Under the pieces are notes generated by a model. The model made no database searches. It had not been told where the DNA came from and saw only the letters and a list, made by a program, of their open reading frames with translations. From Phoma sp. XZ068 (taxonomy: Eukaryota > Ascomycota > Dothideomycetes > Pleosporales > Didymellaceae): a stretch of 64,000 nt of DNA. Of the stretch, positions 1-11,335 are shown one piece after another; the stretch's first letter is position 1, and the number at the start of each line of letters is the position of its first letter. The position numbers and the translations under genes are program-made. The stretch covers positions 2,232,001-2,296,000 of the forward strand of contig RBKR01000001.1 in NCBI GenBank assembly GCA_004835665.1, given 5' to 3'.

Positions 1-2151
1 TGTCATCAGACCCTGCTCTGTATCATAACACAAAAGACTACCACGCGGTAGCGAGTAATGGTGCAACTCTAAAATGCGTGACCAAGCCATTCGATTGTGA
101 TTTCATACATCAAGCAATTCCGTTAACTTGATTATTGAAGTCCAAGGGTACAGTAAAGATGGCAATGCATCATTTTCACCTGTCTCTAGCAAATTTGAAC
201 GTCGGTTGCTGCTGACGACGACTGTCATACCCACAAGACAGTTCACTTTTTACGAAACCCGCACATCCCACTACTAGGTAAGTGGTTTGATTCCAGTAAC
301 CTGGTAGTAGTGCATACATCAATTCCACATGGGCACGTGTGCTTCATGGGGATGCATCAAGACACAGGGGTTGAGTGATGGCAATGTCTTCAAGTGACGT
401 AGACCAGATCCGGCCCCACCCTTGATTTCATTGAGGTTTGACATCTACCATATTCCTTTTATAGGTGCGCACAAAATACCCCTTGAGCAAGCAGCAACTC
501 GAATCGCCAATGAAAATCAATATATCAAGTGCGGAAAATTAGCTCTATTGAAGAAGGATTCAGCGAGGACACCGCTTCGGGTGAGAGCGTTACAACGGCT
601 GGTTGTGTAACTCATATACCGGTACACTGTTCCTGTTTCAGCCGTGCACTGATCGGTAGATCTCGTACGACATTCGATGGCTATCTCGATCACTGCTGCA
701 TATGCATGTAGATCATGGGGCTGTAATGAGACGACAAGGCTGTTTGGGGCAAATCTGCGTGGCTGTCAAATTCTGATCATGCGCAAGAGGTGAAACTTGT
801 GAGAATCACGGGCATCTCGGGGTATGCTGATTTGTAGAGAACGTCAGCGCCACACGTGTATCGGCGGTCCGTGACTTTTATTTTATATGGAGTTGAGGTG
901 AGTGGTTATGGATAAACTAGCGAGTGCGGTGTAGCTTGCGGTATGAGGTCACTAGCGCCTCGTGGCTGCCCTCTCCCCAGCTGTGGAGACCTCAGACGTC
1001 TTGAGCTCCAACAATACCTTTCAGCTTCAATCCCCAGGCCGCCAGGTTGCTCATTTCGATTGACATTGAGAAAAGGAAATGCAGCTCGCCATCGACCACG
1101 GCGAGATGCGTCGACTTGTGTTACTTGCAGAGCGCGATAGTTTTCTTGCGGACCGAACATCGCCATAGTCTTCAATGCAATCGGTCTCTTGCACTTGCGC
1201 ATGGCCGTGGATCAGCTGCTCCATCCTGCCCTACAACTGCCTTGCAGCAAGATCCGCGTAGCTTGATGCCTTGTTGCGGCTCAGTACAACTCTCATCCCT
1301 CAGCTGGCGGTGAGGCCTACCTAGTACCTAAGGAAGCCACACGAATTTCCGCCACCTGTCATTGGCGTTCAGCAGCCAGCCCCAACCCGTTTACCGTACG
1401 TGGCCACGCGCTGTTGCGACACAACATGTGTAGGCGTACCCAGAGTCATCAAACCGTCTGCGTACCGGCGCGCCTGCGTCCAAGTAGTATGACGGGCCCA
1501 GCTCCGTGGGTTAGATCAAGCCTCATGGCTCGCTTCAGCCGCCCATTCAGCCGCCCCCTCAGCCCATACGCCTGGCTGCAGGAAACATCTTAGACATATG
1601 CGCGCATGTGGACCATTCAAACCCTCGGCTTCACGTATTAGGGCTGGCCGACAGGTCTGGGCGCAGCAAAAACGGCCTTTGTGGGACGCGGGCGCAGTCG
1701 ATTTTAGAAATGTCTAGCAGTGCATCTGCGTAGCACACCATATTGGGTGGTATCCGTTACCCGCTTCCTGTGTGGAGTCTTGAACGGTTTCGCAGCGTAC
1801 AGGAACAGCTTCGACCAGACTTTCGTTGCACTATTGCGGAAGCGCCGCATCGAAAGCAGACCTCCCATCACACTTTTAACACAGCCATCAAACTCCAAGC
1901 TTGTCGACCACATACAAAAACAACTTCACCCACGTACTTGACGCACTGTGCCTGGTTGCATGACATTTTGTTTTCCGTTTTACGATCACCACGCAGTGAT
2001 TGCAGGGGCCCTCACCGCTGAACCAGACCTCAAGTACCTTTCGATTTACCCATCTTGATTTCGACTCAGGCAGAGCCAAACCGACAGACTTGCTACTTCT
2101 CTATCAAGCAGCTTTTCACTATCGCCATACGTAGGACCCTCATCAGAAACG
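1..2151. other. Intergenic region, no gene recognised
   Basis: About 2.15 kb without a reading frame that looks protein-like; the ORFs here are short, overlap on both strands and have no recognisable domain. An imperfect inverted repeat sits at 269-278 and 300-312 (arms related to CACTACTAGG). The last few hundred bases probably hold the promoter and 5' UTR of the transporter that follows. I cannot exclude exons of a gene that begins left of the window. Confidence 0.6.
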
Positions 2152-4061
2152 ATGGTTTTCAAAACCTGCAGCCGAAAGGCAACACTGTCACCAAATATCA
2201 CATGCTGCAGTGGGTATGTTACCAGTGCAACAACCCTTCTGTGTTGTGCTGATATCTACTAGCGACTCAATAACTACAAGTTCCAGATCATCAAGAACAT
2301 TTGTCGATATCAGCGACATGCGACGTGTTCGAGATGACATGCCGTGGCAACTTTGGATAGTAGCAGTCATTGCGTTCTGGGAAAGAGCGGCATTCTGGGG
2401 CATCACAGGTCCATGGCGTAAATTTCCCCGCCTCCCTTCTGAATCAACTAGCACGCCATACTAATAGTAGTAACGTAGAAAACTACATGCAGCATCCCTC
2501 TCATTACGGGAAAAATCAGACTCCAGGAGCTCTTGGCCTCGGTCAATCAATGGCGACTCGGATCTACTGCGCATTCTACATTGTCTACTACACAACACCA
2601 TCCCTATTCGCTATTCTAGCCGACAGTTGGCTGGGCCATTATACAACATTACTCATCAGTGTTGTTATTTACACCTTTGGGTGCGCGGCACTGACTGTCA
2701 GCTCAATACCTAGCCAGCTGGATAGAGGCTGGGGCTTGCCTGGTCTCATTCTTGCCATGGCTCTTATTGCCTTGGGTGGAGGCGGGTTCCGTGCTATTAT
2801 GGTGCCATTCATCGCCGACCAGTACACTAAAGAAAAGCCAGTCATCAAAACACTTAAGTCAGGCGAAGAAGTCATCACAGACCGACAGCTTACTTTGCAG
2901 TATATCTACAATTTGTATTTCTGGGTTGGCAACCTAGGTTCCTTATCTTGGTTTGCAACTGTCTACCTCGAGTTGCATACTGGTTTCACGTCTGCATACG
3001 CGCTGTGTCTTGGGTTCATGGTCGTTGCAGCTGTCATGCTCGTTTTTGGACAACGGTGGTACATCAAAACACCCCATGAAGGCAACGTACTTCCTGCTGC
3101 TACCCGAATCATCACCTGTGCCTGTCGCAATGGCTTCAAGATGGCCCACGCTCAGCCCGACTACCAACTCGAACACCGCCAACATTCTGTGTCATGGGGC
3201 AGTCAGCTAGTCGATGAGGTCACTCGAGGCTTACAAGCTTGTCGCGTTCTCATTGCTTTTGTTGTCTTCTACGTCTGCTTTGACCAGATGCAGAACAATC
3301 TGATTTCTCAGGCCGCTGAGATGGAGACTCACGGCACACCCAACGATCTAGTACCTGCCATGAACCAGGTGGGCTGTATCGTCTTCGCACCGCTCATTCA
3401 GGAAGCTCTATACCCCTTTCTCCATCGCCGACGGATCTACCTCCGACCTGTAACACGCATCACTATCGGTTTCTGCTTCGTTGCATCGTCTATGCTCTAC
3501 GCAACCGTCGTACAGCACTTCATCTACACTTCTCCAGATGCCAAGATCAACGTCTGGATCCAAGCTCCTCTTTATTTCCTCCTTGCCATTGGCGAGGTCT
3601 TCGCGATGGTCACAGCAATGGAGTATGCCTACGACCATTCGCCGAAAGACATGAAGGTTATCGTGCAAGCAGTCAGTCTTCTCATCGCAGGTGTTGGCTC
3701 GGTTATCGCTATGGCCCTTACCCCCGCCGCGCGCGACCCCTTGATGGTTGGCTTCTATGGCTCATTGACTGGTGCAATGGTGCTGACCACAGTCATCTTC
3801 TATGTGATTTTCCGACATTACGACAAGCCCGCTACGAAGGACGAAGAGAGTTCTGTCGTCACGTCAGCAAATGCTGGAGTCGGAACAGTCCTCCTAAGTG
3901 CGGATTCAGCCGGTGCATCTGAATTTGAAGCCAGCTTGCGACAACAGCCTGATGTTGAGATTACAGCGACAAAGAATGTCGTCATCAACGATATCCAATC
4001 AGACACAGGAAATAGGAGGCTTGGAGTTGATGAGAAAGCCATCGAAACATCACTTCATTGA
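2152..4061 (+). CDS. POT/PTR2-family proton-coupled peptide transporter
   Basis: Joined as 2152-2213, 2281-2417 and 2479-4061 (593 aa). Both introns (67 and 61 bp) keep frame; splicing the second restores GPWQNYMQ, the family's usual sequence after the first helix. Seen: hydrophobic helices throughout, a PGALGLGQ segment, a GGGGFRA loop before helix 5, QYIYNLYFWVGNLGS, and a late FDQMQNNL helix, all as in fungal PTR2 di/tripeptide importers of the plasma membrane. Length is normal for the family. The N-terminus is short, and its start in a 62-bp first exon is the weakest part of the model; an alternative start is the Met at 2318. Odd: the proton-coupling ExxER motif reads AFWER at residues 52-56, lacking the first Glu. 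The C-terminal ~80 residues are hydrophilic and probably cytosolic. Substrate is not certain. Confidence 0.93.
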
Positions 4062-4261
4062 ATAGCCCTGTAACATTTTACTCGTAAATCATGCATTGCT
4101 ACGGCGTTGTACATACTGAGCGCACGCTCTTGAACTATGGCATGGCGTTGTTGTCTTTAAAGTCGGAACAAAAGCTGTGGGTCATGTTATGTCTATGTAA
4201 CATATCTCACAATTCGTCTGCGCGATTGCAGACGAGTCGCGCTATCACAAACAATTTAAAA

Positions 4262-5078
4262 TTACACATCTCTTTCTTCATCTCTTTCCGCAGCTCTGAC
4301 CTCCCTCTCATGCCTCTTCTTCACCAACTTCAGCATCACAGTGTTATACAGCAAGAATAGTGCTGCAGCAACGACCGAACATGCTGCCGTCACAACAACC
4401 GTCACTTTCGCGGTCACCGAGTACTGGCCTACTTTTATCATCAGTACTCGCTCTCTGTTCTTCAACAGGCTGATTAGACTTACCGTCTTGAGCACTATAC
4501 ACATTTACAAGAGTACTCACCAACCCCGCAACACTATTCAACAGACTTGGTAGGAAGATCCTGTTGATAACCCAGACGTAATTGCTGCGATGCTTCCACC
4601 ACAGCCATATACATCCCAAGACACCGACTCCGCATGCCACGGCCGCAACATACAGCAATGGCAGGTTGCGCGCGGTTGCTAACGCTTGGGCTTTGAGTTT
4701 CGTGTCTGCCTTGTTGTCGAGTGCGGATTTCTGAAGGCTGTTGAACGTCGCAGGGAAGACTATGTAGCCGGCGAGCAGAATCCATACAAAGAGGGAGGCG
4801 AGTATGTTATGCAGGGGAGATACGGTGTCGAGGCCGAGGAGCATGTCGATGTAGCGAGTGCGGGCTGTTGTACGGCGGCGCTGAAGGCCGGGGCGCAGTG
4901 GTACGGCATTTTGGGCATCGCCTGTATGGGCTCGTGGAAGTGTGCTGATGGGCTCGCGCGCGGGAGAGGTTGAAGGGCGCTTTGATGTATGTCGACTGTG
5001 TGCGCCGCTTCCTCGCGCCTTTTCATCCTCTGTCGAGTTCCGCGATCTGGGTGCTTTTGTGGGCAAATGCATTTTCAC
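4262..5078 (-). CDS. Four-TM fungal membrane protein of unknown function
   Basis: Complement of join 4262-4431, 4484-5078 (254 aa). The 52-bp intron (4432-4483, GTAAGT donor, AAAAG acceptor) replaces a hydrophilic tail by a fourth hydrophobic segment. Seen: a basic, Ser/Arg/Pro-rich N-terminal ~75 residues, then four hydrophobic stretches (beginning LHNILASLF, LPLLYVAAV, LPSLLNSVA and VTVVVTAAC) and a charged Arg/Glu-rich end. No catalytic motif. The topology suggests a small multi-spanning membrane protein with cytosolic N-terminus; no function can be given. Convergent with the transporter to the left, 200 bp away. Confidence 0.8.
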
Positions 5079-6168
5079 GGCAAAATCTCAGAGACAACAA
5101 GACAATGTTGGGTATTCAGTACAAGGTTGAAGTAGAGTACGATTTCGCGCAACTTGTACGTTGTGCTATCTACATTGCAGGTACTGGTAAGTGGCCAGGT
5201 ACAAAACCTGCTCGTGGGTCCTTTGAATCCTTCATGGCGGTGGCGCGAATCTGACAGCGGCCGCTACAGGCTCAGTTGACGAGTAATGAAGCTTGTTTTG
5301 AGCTGTTGGTTGGCAAGTTGGCAAGTTGGTGAGCTTGACACGGTACTGAAGCAGGGGTTGTTGTTGCTGATCACCGTGTCGTCATCGCGCAGATGCTGCA
5401 AAGAAAGGAGCACGTGGCAGGCAGATCATGAACATCAGTATGGAAACAGTAACTTTAACTGTAACATAATAATTGTGATTTGCGACATGTTATATTCATT
5501 TTAGCTTTCTAGTACGTCAGATCGTCGAGGCTGGCCCAATGCTGTTCTTTATGGAGCCTCATCTCGGCTTCATTCATGGGACATTTGTTGTTACCAGACC
5601 ACATTACACTGATTAAATTCCACATCAACATGTTCTTTGCGCAGCCTGGAAAGACACAGACATAGAGAATGCGCTTCCTATCTATGAGCGCCGAATTTTT
5701 CGTGTATCTTCACGCTCTTCTGTTTATGCTTTGCTCATCTGCGCAATGCGGTCCATACTCTCGGTGATATCTACTTAATTCTGACCGGTCTGATCCCAGC
5801 TATTGGTTACTAGGTATCCTCAATCCTGCTTATTGCTATTCCAGCTCTATACTGCTTTCTGCTTACCAACTTACCCCATCTTGTTCGTTTGGTGGAGGTG
5901 GTGTTGCTCTCGTACCTAGGTAGGGAATCGTGAACTCGATCATCGACAGCTTTCAGACGAGCTTGACAGTGTCTAGCTTGCGAGTCTCTATCTAATCAAT
6001 TGTTATGTATCTTTTGCGCCCGAAGGTTCTCAGTCAAGGCGGAGGCAATACCAGCACCGAAAGAATAAATAAGAAATAAAAGAGCAAAATGACAAGCACA
6101 TCATCTACATGCAAAATAAACTCTAATTCGAAACCGTAAAACGCCGTTCTCTACCATACCAGGTATGC
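5079..6168. other. Intergenic region
   Basis: About 1.1 kb with no supported gene. The left part should contain the promoter of the four-TM gene; the right part (to 6168) the 3' UTR of the secreted-protein gene. Short ORFs here have no family features. Confidence 0.6.
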
Positions 6169-6907
6169 TCACAGCTCACTACGCTCTCCACCCGCCAACG
6201 CCACCTTCAACGCCTCAACCGTAAACTCCACCTCCCCATCCTTCTCCTTATGTTCAACCCTCCCAATCACACTCCCATCCTTCGGCTCATTCGAGTACGT
6301 CTCCAACCCATCAAAAACACCTATCAAAGTTAGCCCTGCACTCAAACCACCAGAAGCCAACCACCTCATCCCACACAGACCTGACGACCGCAAGAAAAAG
6401 AAGACGAAGAGGAAATCAAAACTCACTGTCACAGCCCTCCCCCTCCCCCTCAACCCACAGCGGCAAAATCGGATAAATCGCCCCCGGCGCAAAGAAAACC
6501 ACATCATCCTGCACACTATAATGCCTCTGCGTACTCTCCCTCTTAATCCACTCCCTCACCTTCCACGGCACATCCCCCGCACTCATCATAATCAAGTCGC
6601 GCTCGTTGCCATGCGCGTCGACGCCAGACCACGATCCCGGGTAGAGTTGCTTGTTGTAGAAGACTTTGAGCTGTGGGGCGAAGGTTTCGAGGTCGGGGTA
6701 GAGGTTTGCTAGTTTGAAGATTTTGCCGTGGTGGGTGCTGCGGGTACGGCAGGATTGGGTGTATGGGGAGAGGGTTGAGGGGGTCCAGGTTGAGGTCCAG
6801 AGGGCACCGATTGGGGTTGGGTCTGGTGAGGGTGCGGAGGAGTCTGCGTCTGGGGATGCGGCGAGGGCGGATGATGCGAGGAGGGGGAGGAGGGCGAGGA
6901 GTCTCAT
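6169..6907 (-). CDS. Small secreted protein of unknown function
   Basis: Complement of join 6169-6320, 6427-6907 (210 aa). The 106-bp intron has a GTGAGT donor, a CTAAC branch site and a GATAG acceptor, and joins GCDS to VFDGLETYSN in frame. A clear signal peptide is visible: a short start, Arg, a Leu/Ala core and ALA before a Ser/Pro/Asp-rich stretch. The mature part contains two Cys (in QSCRTRS and EGCDSV) and many aromatic residues (YPGSW, WKVREWIKRE). I do not recognise the family. Small size and secretion fit an extracellular or effector-like protein, but low cysteine content argues against a classical cysteine-rich effector. Confidence 0.8.
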
Positions 6908-7754
6908 TGTCGTGGTTGTGTGTTATCGATTGGATTGAATAGAATCGGTGGTTTCGCTGTCTATCCAGACAATCTCAGTCTCAATTCCTGGAGCAATATA
7001 CGCTTCGTGAATTCTTGACTTGTCGCTGACTTGAGTAGAAATCCAGTAAATCTGAAGCTACAATTGTATCTCTACATCTCCCTACGCAATCCACGCATTA
7101 TATACAACGCCTCAGACGAAATTGTAATGTTGTCCTCTTCCACCACACCCAGGGCCGTCTCCCATATTAGCCGCAGGGATGGCGGGGCGGACGCGCGGGG
7201 GACGTGAAGAGGATAGATTAAAAGAACACCGTCGCGTGATGGTTATTACCGGGTGAGCAGAATAGCGAAACGAGCGCAGCAATAAAACAAGTAAAATTGA
7301 AAGACAAAGCGAATGGACTGAGCGAATTGAGGGGATGCGTGCTGGCCGTCGTGTTTTCCAAAGTGGATGATGCTGGCTATAGGTTGGGTGGTAACGGTAC
7401 CTTTAACTCAAAGTAGTGAGAGACGCTGATCGTACCCAAACCACCAGAAGTCGCTAGAATAATTAAAGTAAGAAGTTGGACCAAGATACGATCTGCAAAG
7501 CTCAATGAGCCACTATTTGCACGGTACCGTGGCCTGCGCTGGGGATATACCTACGTAGAAGTCGTGACTGTGGATCCTAATGAATGCGCAGATTGTAGCT
7601 AAACAACCAGCTAGAATAATCAAAGCCAGAAATTAGATGCGAAACAGAGCAGCCAGGACTACTATACAGATACAATGCAATACCTCCATGTGCCGGTATG
7701 TTCAGCCACATAGTACCGTAAAATCCACCATGACAATCGTAAAGACAGGTATTT
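6908..7754. other. Intergenic region with a short duplicated motif
   Basis: About 850 bp between two minus-strand genes: promoter of the secreted-protein gene and 3' UTR of the DUF6601-like gene. Two related copies of a ~35-bp sequence containing CTAGAATAAT occur at about 7438-7479 and 7601-7635. No coding signal. Confidence 0.55.
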
Positions 7755-8834
7755 TCAAACCCCCTTCCCACCCCTCTCCTTCTCCTTCCTCAGCCTCCTC
7801 CTACTCCGCTCCTCACCCGCAGCATGCCTAATAGCACTAACCATATTATACAAAAAAACGCCCGCAAAGAACACGCCCACGACCCCCAAAACCGCCGCCA
7901 CACACACCATACTCAGCACCACCACCCCATAGCTGCCCCGCATAAACACCCGGCTACTATTCAGCTCGTCTAAAGCAGTCCCGACTTGCATCGCGCTCAG
8001 CACGAGGCTGAGGAACACAAACACAATGAGTATCCAGCTGAAGTTGCGCTCGAAGAAGACGACATAGCGGTTGTATCCGTAGAGGTAGCCGCGGACGAAG
8101 TGCGTGGTGAAGAAGCGGGTGCGGTAGATGGAGTTTATGCGGGAGAGGCGCAGGTCGCCGAAGTGGTAGCGTTTGTTTACTTGGTGGAGGGTGTTGATGT
8201 CGATGGTGGAGAGGAGGTCTGTGACGAAGGATTTCCACCATGGCCAGGTTATGGTTGGGGGGAGGAGGGCGTGGGTGTGTGCGAGGGTGAGGTCGAGTGG
8301 CGAGGTCAGGAGCCAGGTGTAGCTGAGGAGGAAGCCTGTTGCGGATTCCCAGAGAGCTGGGTCGGTGAGGTGCTGGTCCCAGAAGGTTGTGGAGAGTAGG
8401 TATTCGGGGAGGGGTTTGACGAGGAGTTTGTTGGAGAAGCGGAGGAGGTGCAGGTCCATTTGCTGCGTGCCTAGCACTTCATATCCGTACATTTTGTATC
8501 GGTGCAGCGGGCGTGCGCGCATCGGTCGTCCGGCCATCCATAGGTGCGAGTGTATGTTGTTTAGCCGCGAGAGGTCGAGATCCTCTTCTAAGAACGCCGC
8601 GACGTCGTTGTTCGCAAGAAAGGCATTGTTGCCGCGGCCAGCAATGGTCGGCAGCGAGTCGAGCGGCGAGGAAGTTGAAGACGAAGACGCATCGAGCGGC
8701 GTCGAAGTGACTGACGATGTAACCGACGATGTAACCGACGACGAGTGGGGGAGCGGTCTTGCTGTGAACGGCGCTTTGCGCTTATCCAGCTGCACCATCT
8801 CGTCAGCCATACTGTCCCGGTCGGAGGAGGACAT
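7755..8834 (-). CDS. DUF6601-like fungal membrane protein
   Basis: Single-exon 359 aa protein. N-terminal ~60 residues are Ser/Thr-rich with three SSVT repeats. The middle (about 70-240) is conserved-looking: FLEEDLDLSRLN, HLWMAGRPMRARPLHRY, TWPWWKSFV, and a motif beginning YHFGDLRLSRIN. Two C-terminal hydrophobic segments follow (NFSWILIVFVFLSLVLSAM, then SYGVVVLSMVCVAAV), ending in a basic tail. This layout matches the uncharacterised fungal family I remember as DUF6601; that assignment is from memory. Function is unknown; no enzyme motif is visible. The start at 8834 is used because the reading frame gives a hydrophilic N-terminus; Met at 8810 is possible. Confidence 0.85.
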   Translation of the reverse strand: MSSSDRDSMADEMVQLDKRKAPFTARPLPHSSSVTSSVTSSVTSTPLDASSSSTSSPLDSLPTIAGRGNNAFLANNDVAAFLEEDLDLSRLNNIHSHLWMAGRPMRARPLHRYKMYGYEVLGTQQMDLHLLRFSNKLLVKPLPEYLLSTTFWDQHLTDPALWESATGFLLSYTWLLTSPLDLTLAHTHALLPPTITWPWWKSFVTDLLSTIDINTLHQVNKRYHFGDLRLSRINSIYRTRFFTTHFVRGYLYGYNRYVVFFERNFSWILIVFVFLSLVLSAMQVGTALDELNSSRVFMRGSYGVVVLSMVCVAAVLGVVGVFFAGVFLYNMVSAIRHAAGEERSRRRLRKEKERGGKGV

Positions 8835-9126
8835 TCGCAGTCATGGTGAACGAGGCTGCGCGAGTGACATAGAGGCCTGCTGCGGCTGGCACATGAAGCA
8901 CACATGCACGCCAGGTCGTGGGCACGGGCGCTAGGGCTGACCCGAGTGGGGCAAACAGCTCTAAATATACAGCACGGGCAAGACTTCCACATGGGTAGTA
9001 AATGTCAGTTTCATGATGAGTAGACTCCAAGCAGGACAAAGATATGTGGAATGTCAAAAAATTACATTATCAAACTCCAAACACCACCTCTAATGCAGTT
9101 TTGGATATCATATCGCCAAGCTCACA

Positions 9127-10763
9127 TTACTTGCAATAGTTTGCGGGGAAGCTGCCCTTTTGTCCATTGACCTCGCCCTCCCACCAGTCCTGCGAGCTGT
9201 CCGTCTTCTTGATCACGCGGATGCGGTCGCCTTCCCTGAACGACAGGTCCCCTGCAGTGTGGCTGTCAAAATCGTACATGGCGGTGACGTATTGCGCCTG
9301 AAACGAGGCAATCTTCTTCGGGGGTGGTGGCGGCGGTGGCTTCTTCTTGCCCGCCGCGGGATTCGGCGACACGCTTCCTGGGGTGTACGCAGGGGAAGCG
9401 TTCGATGTGCGGGAGGGGATCTTGCCGAAGTAGTCGCGGCCGGCGCCATTCTCCACGGCGGGTGTGCCGTTCGAGTAGGATGATGTGTAGGAGGTCGACG
9501 AGGCGCGTCGCCCGTACTGGTCGCCGTTGGAGGGGGTGAGCATGGGTGAGCTCGAGATTTTCGGCTTGGACGTGTTGAGGGACTGGATCGAAGGCTTGGT
9601 TGCTAGATTGTACGAGGGCGGTGGCGGGCCCTCTTCGTCTGGTGATGTGAGGGTTGTCGAAGGCCTCGAGACCCGGGCACCTGTGACGGTTGGTACGCTA
9701 TCGTTGCTGCTTGCTCGTCGACCCGGCAGGACCTTGTTCCGAATGCCCAGACCAGTCAATGTGTCGCCCTTGTCGGGCAGTCGCATCGGCTGGTGGATCG
9801 CCTTGCCTGTGCGCAGGAGTGTGAACTCGGTCTCCATCTCCTTGCGCAGCGGCGAGAAGACGCCCTCCCACTCCGGTATGACCTCCTCGGGCTCGGGCGG
9901 CGGGTCGGGGTAGCCCTGCTCGTGCGAGTACTGGTGCAGGACGGTGTACAGGTTGCCGATGAGGTTGTTCTGCAGCACAATCTGGTTCGCCAACAGGTGG
10001 GGCAAGATGCTGAAGGTGGCCTCGTTCAGGCGTGGGAGCGAGTTGCGGAGGGTCTCATCGGCACTCCAGTAGGCCTGCTGCGAGCGCTCGAGGTCGGCTT
10101 CGTGTTTGGCGAGGGCGACATTCTCGCGGTCGGAGCGCGTCTTCTTTTTTTGCAGCGCGTCGCAGCGGCTCTTATAACGTTCGTAGTCGACCTAGTCATG
10201 TCAGCATGGAATAGCGTCGAGTGGATGGGAATACCCACCTTGGCATCCTCGCGCTTCTTCATCGTCTTGTGCATGGGCTTGAGGGCGTCTTTGGCCAGCT
10301 TGGCCGGGATGATGAGCTTGCGGTCAATGTCCTTGACTTCCTCCATCATGTCCGTCTTGAGCTCCGAGAAGGCCTCCTGCAGGCCGGCAACGCGCTCCAG
10401 CGTCGCCTGGGGCGTCTCGGCGGCGACATGGGAGCTCAGGCCGGCCTTTTCGGCGCCCAATGGCTTGAAGATGGTGTAGAGGTGTTCGACGGTGGCCAGT
10501 TGGTGGTTGAGGATGTTGGTCCAGGCGTCACGCCATTGCTTGGACGACTCCTCGAGCTGGCGTCGTAGTTAGGACCACTCGGCGTGTTGACATTCTTCCA
10601 TGACGCATTCTTCCACGACACATGCCTTCTATTTGAACGGACGCAGACATACCTTGGTCAACATGGTCTCTGCATCTTTAAAGTCGCGCAGCATGGACTC
10701 GATATCAGCTTCATTCGGCGTCCTGGGCAGGAAGCGCCCGGTGAGCCTCTGCATGCGCTGCAT
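9127..10763 (-). CDS. BAR-SH3 domain protein (amphiphysin/Rvs167-type architecture)
   Basis: Complement of join 9127-10191, 10239-10556, 10653-10763 (497 aa); all three exons join in phase 0 across introns of 47 and 96 bp. Residues ~15-250 form a long charged helical region (IESMLRDFKDAETMLTK, FSELKTDMMEEVKDID, MKKREDAKVDYERYKSRC) typical of a BAR domain, which senses and bends membranes. A Ser/Thr/Pro-rich linker follows, then a run of seven prolines, then a C-terminal SH3 domain (YVTAMYDFDSHTAGDLSF, DWWEGEV, GSFPANYC). Such proteins act at endocytic sites and bind actin regulators through the SH3. The BAR sequence differs from yeast Rvs167 as I recall it, so one-to-one orthology is not claimed. 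Transcribed divergently from the Mte1-like gene. Confidence 0.92.
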
Positions 10764-11335
10764 GGTGCAGGCGTGCCGCCAGTGCGTGCAAGGAGGTGGT
10801 GAAGAGCAATGCAGGAAGCCAGCCAAACCGTGACAGCCAAACCGACGAGCAAACAAGTGCCAAGCGAAGGGAGGGGCGCCTGCGGGTGACTGCGCCCGTT
10901 GTGGCTGTGTCGGCTACCGGTTCGCGGTGCTGTTGGTGAAGGGCTGGCTGGCCGGGGGTTGCGGACACCTGAAGACGCGGGGCTCGTCGTCAGCTCCGTA
11001 CACGAGCAGTGTGGGTAAGACGGCACGCTCCAGGTCAGGCCTGCAGGCGACAGTGGGCCATGGCCCGCAGAGGGGCAGACTGTGCAGAGGACTGTGCAAC
11101 TGCAGGCCTGGCTTGGACGATCATGGCCGGCCGGTGAATGCTCGAGCCCATGCTGTGATGGGTAGATGGGTAGGAGTCTGGCCGGCGCTGCCGTCACGTG
11201 CTCTTTGACGCGGTCGCGCTTCGCCAGGCGCGCCACGTCCCTCAACGCGTCGCCGCCTGCACCTTGACAGTCAACGTCACCGTCCACACCCACGTCTGCA
11301 CTCATGCCTCGCGCTCTCTCCACCCGACATAAGCC
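10764..11335. promoter_or_regulatory. Bidirectional promoter between BAR-SH3 and Mte1-like genes
   Basis: 572 bp separate the two divergent start codons, so both promoters must lie here. The sequence is GC-rich. I see no clear TATA box. Long apparent ORFs on the minus strand here are codon-poor shadows. Confidence 0.6.

Noticed and set aside
269..312. Inverted repeat with a GGTTTGATTCC loop, considered as a tRNA or terminator hairpin
   Set aside because: Arms are short and imperfect, and the surrounding sequence does not fold as a tRNA; left as a minor note only.
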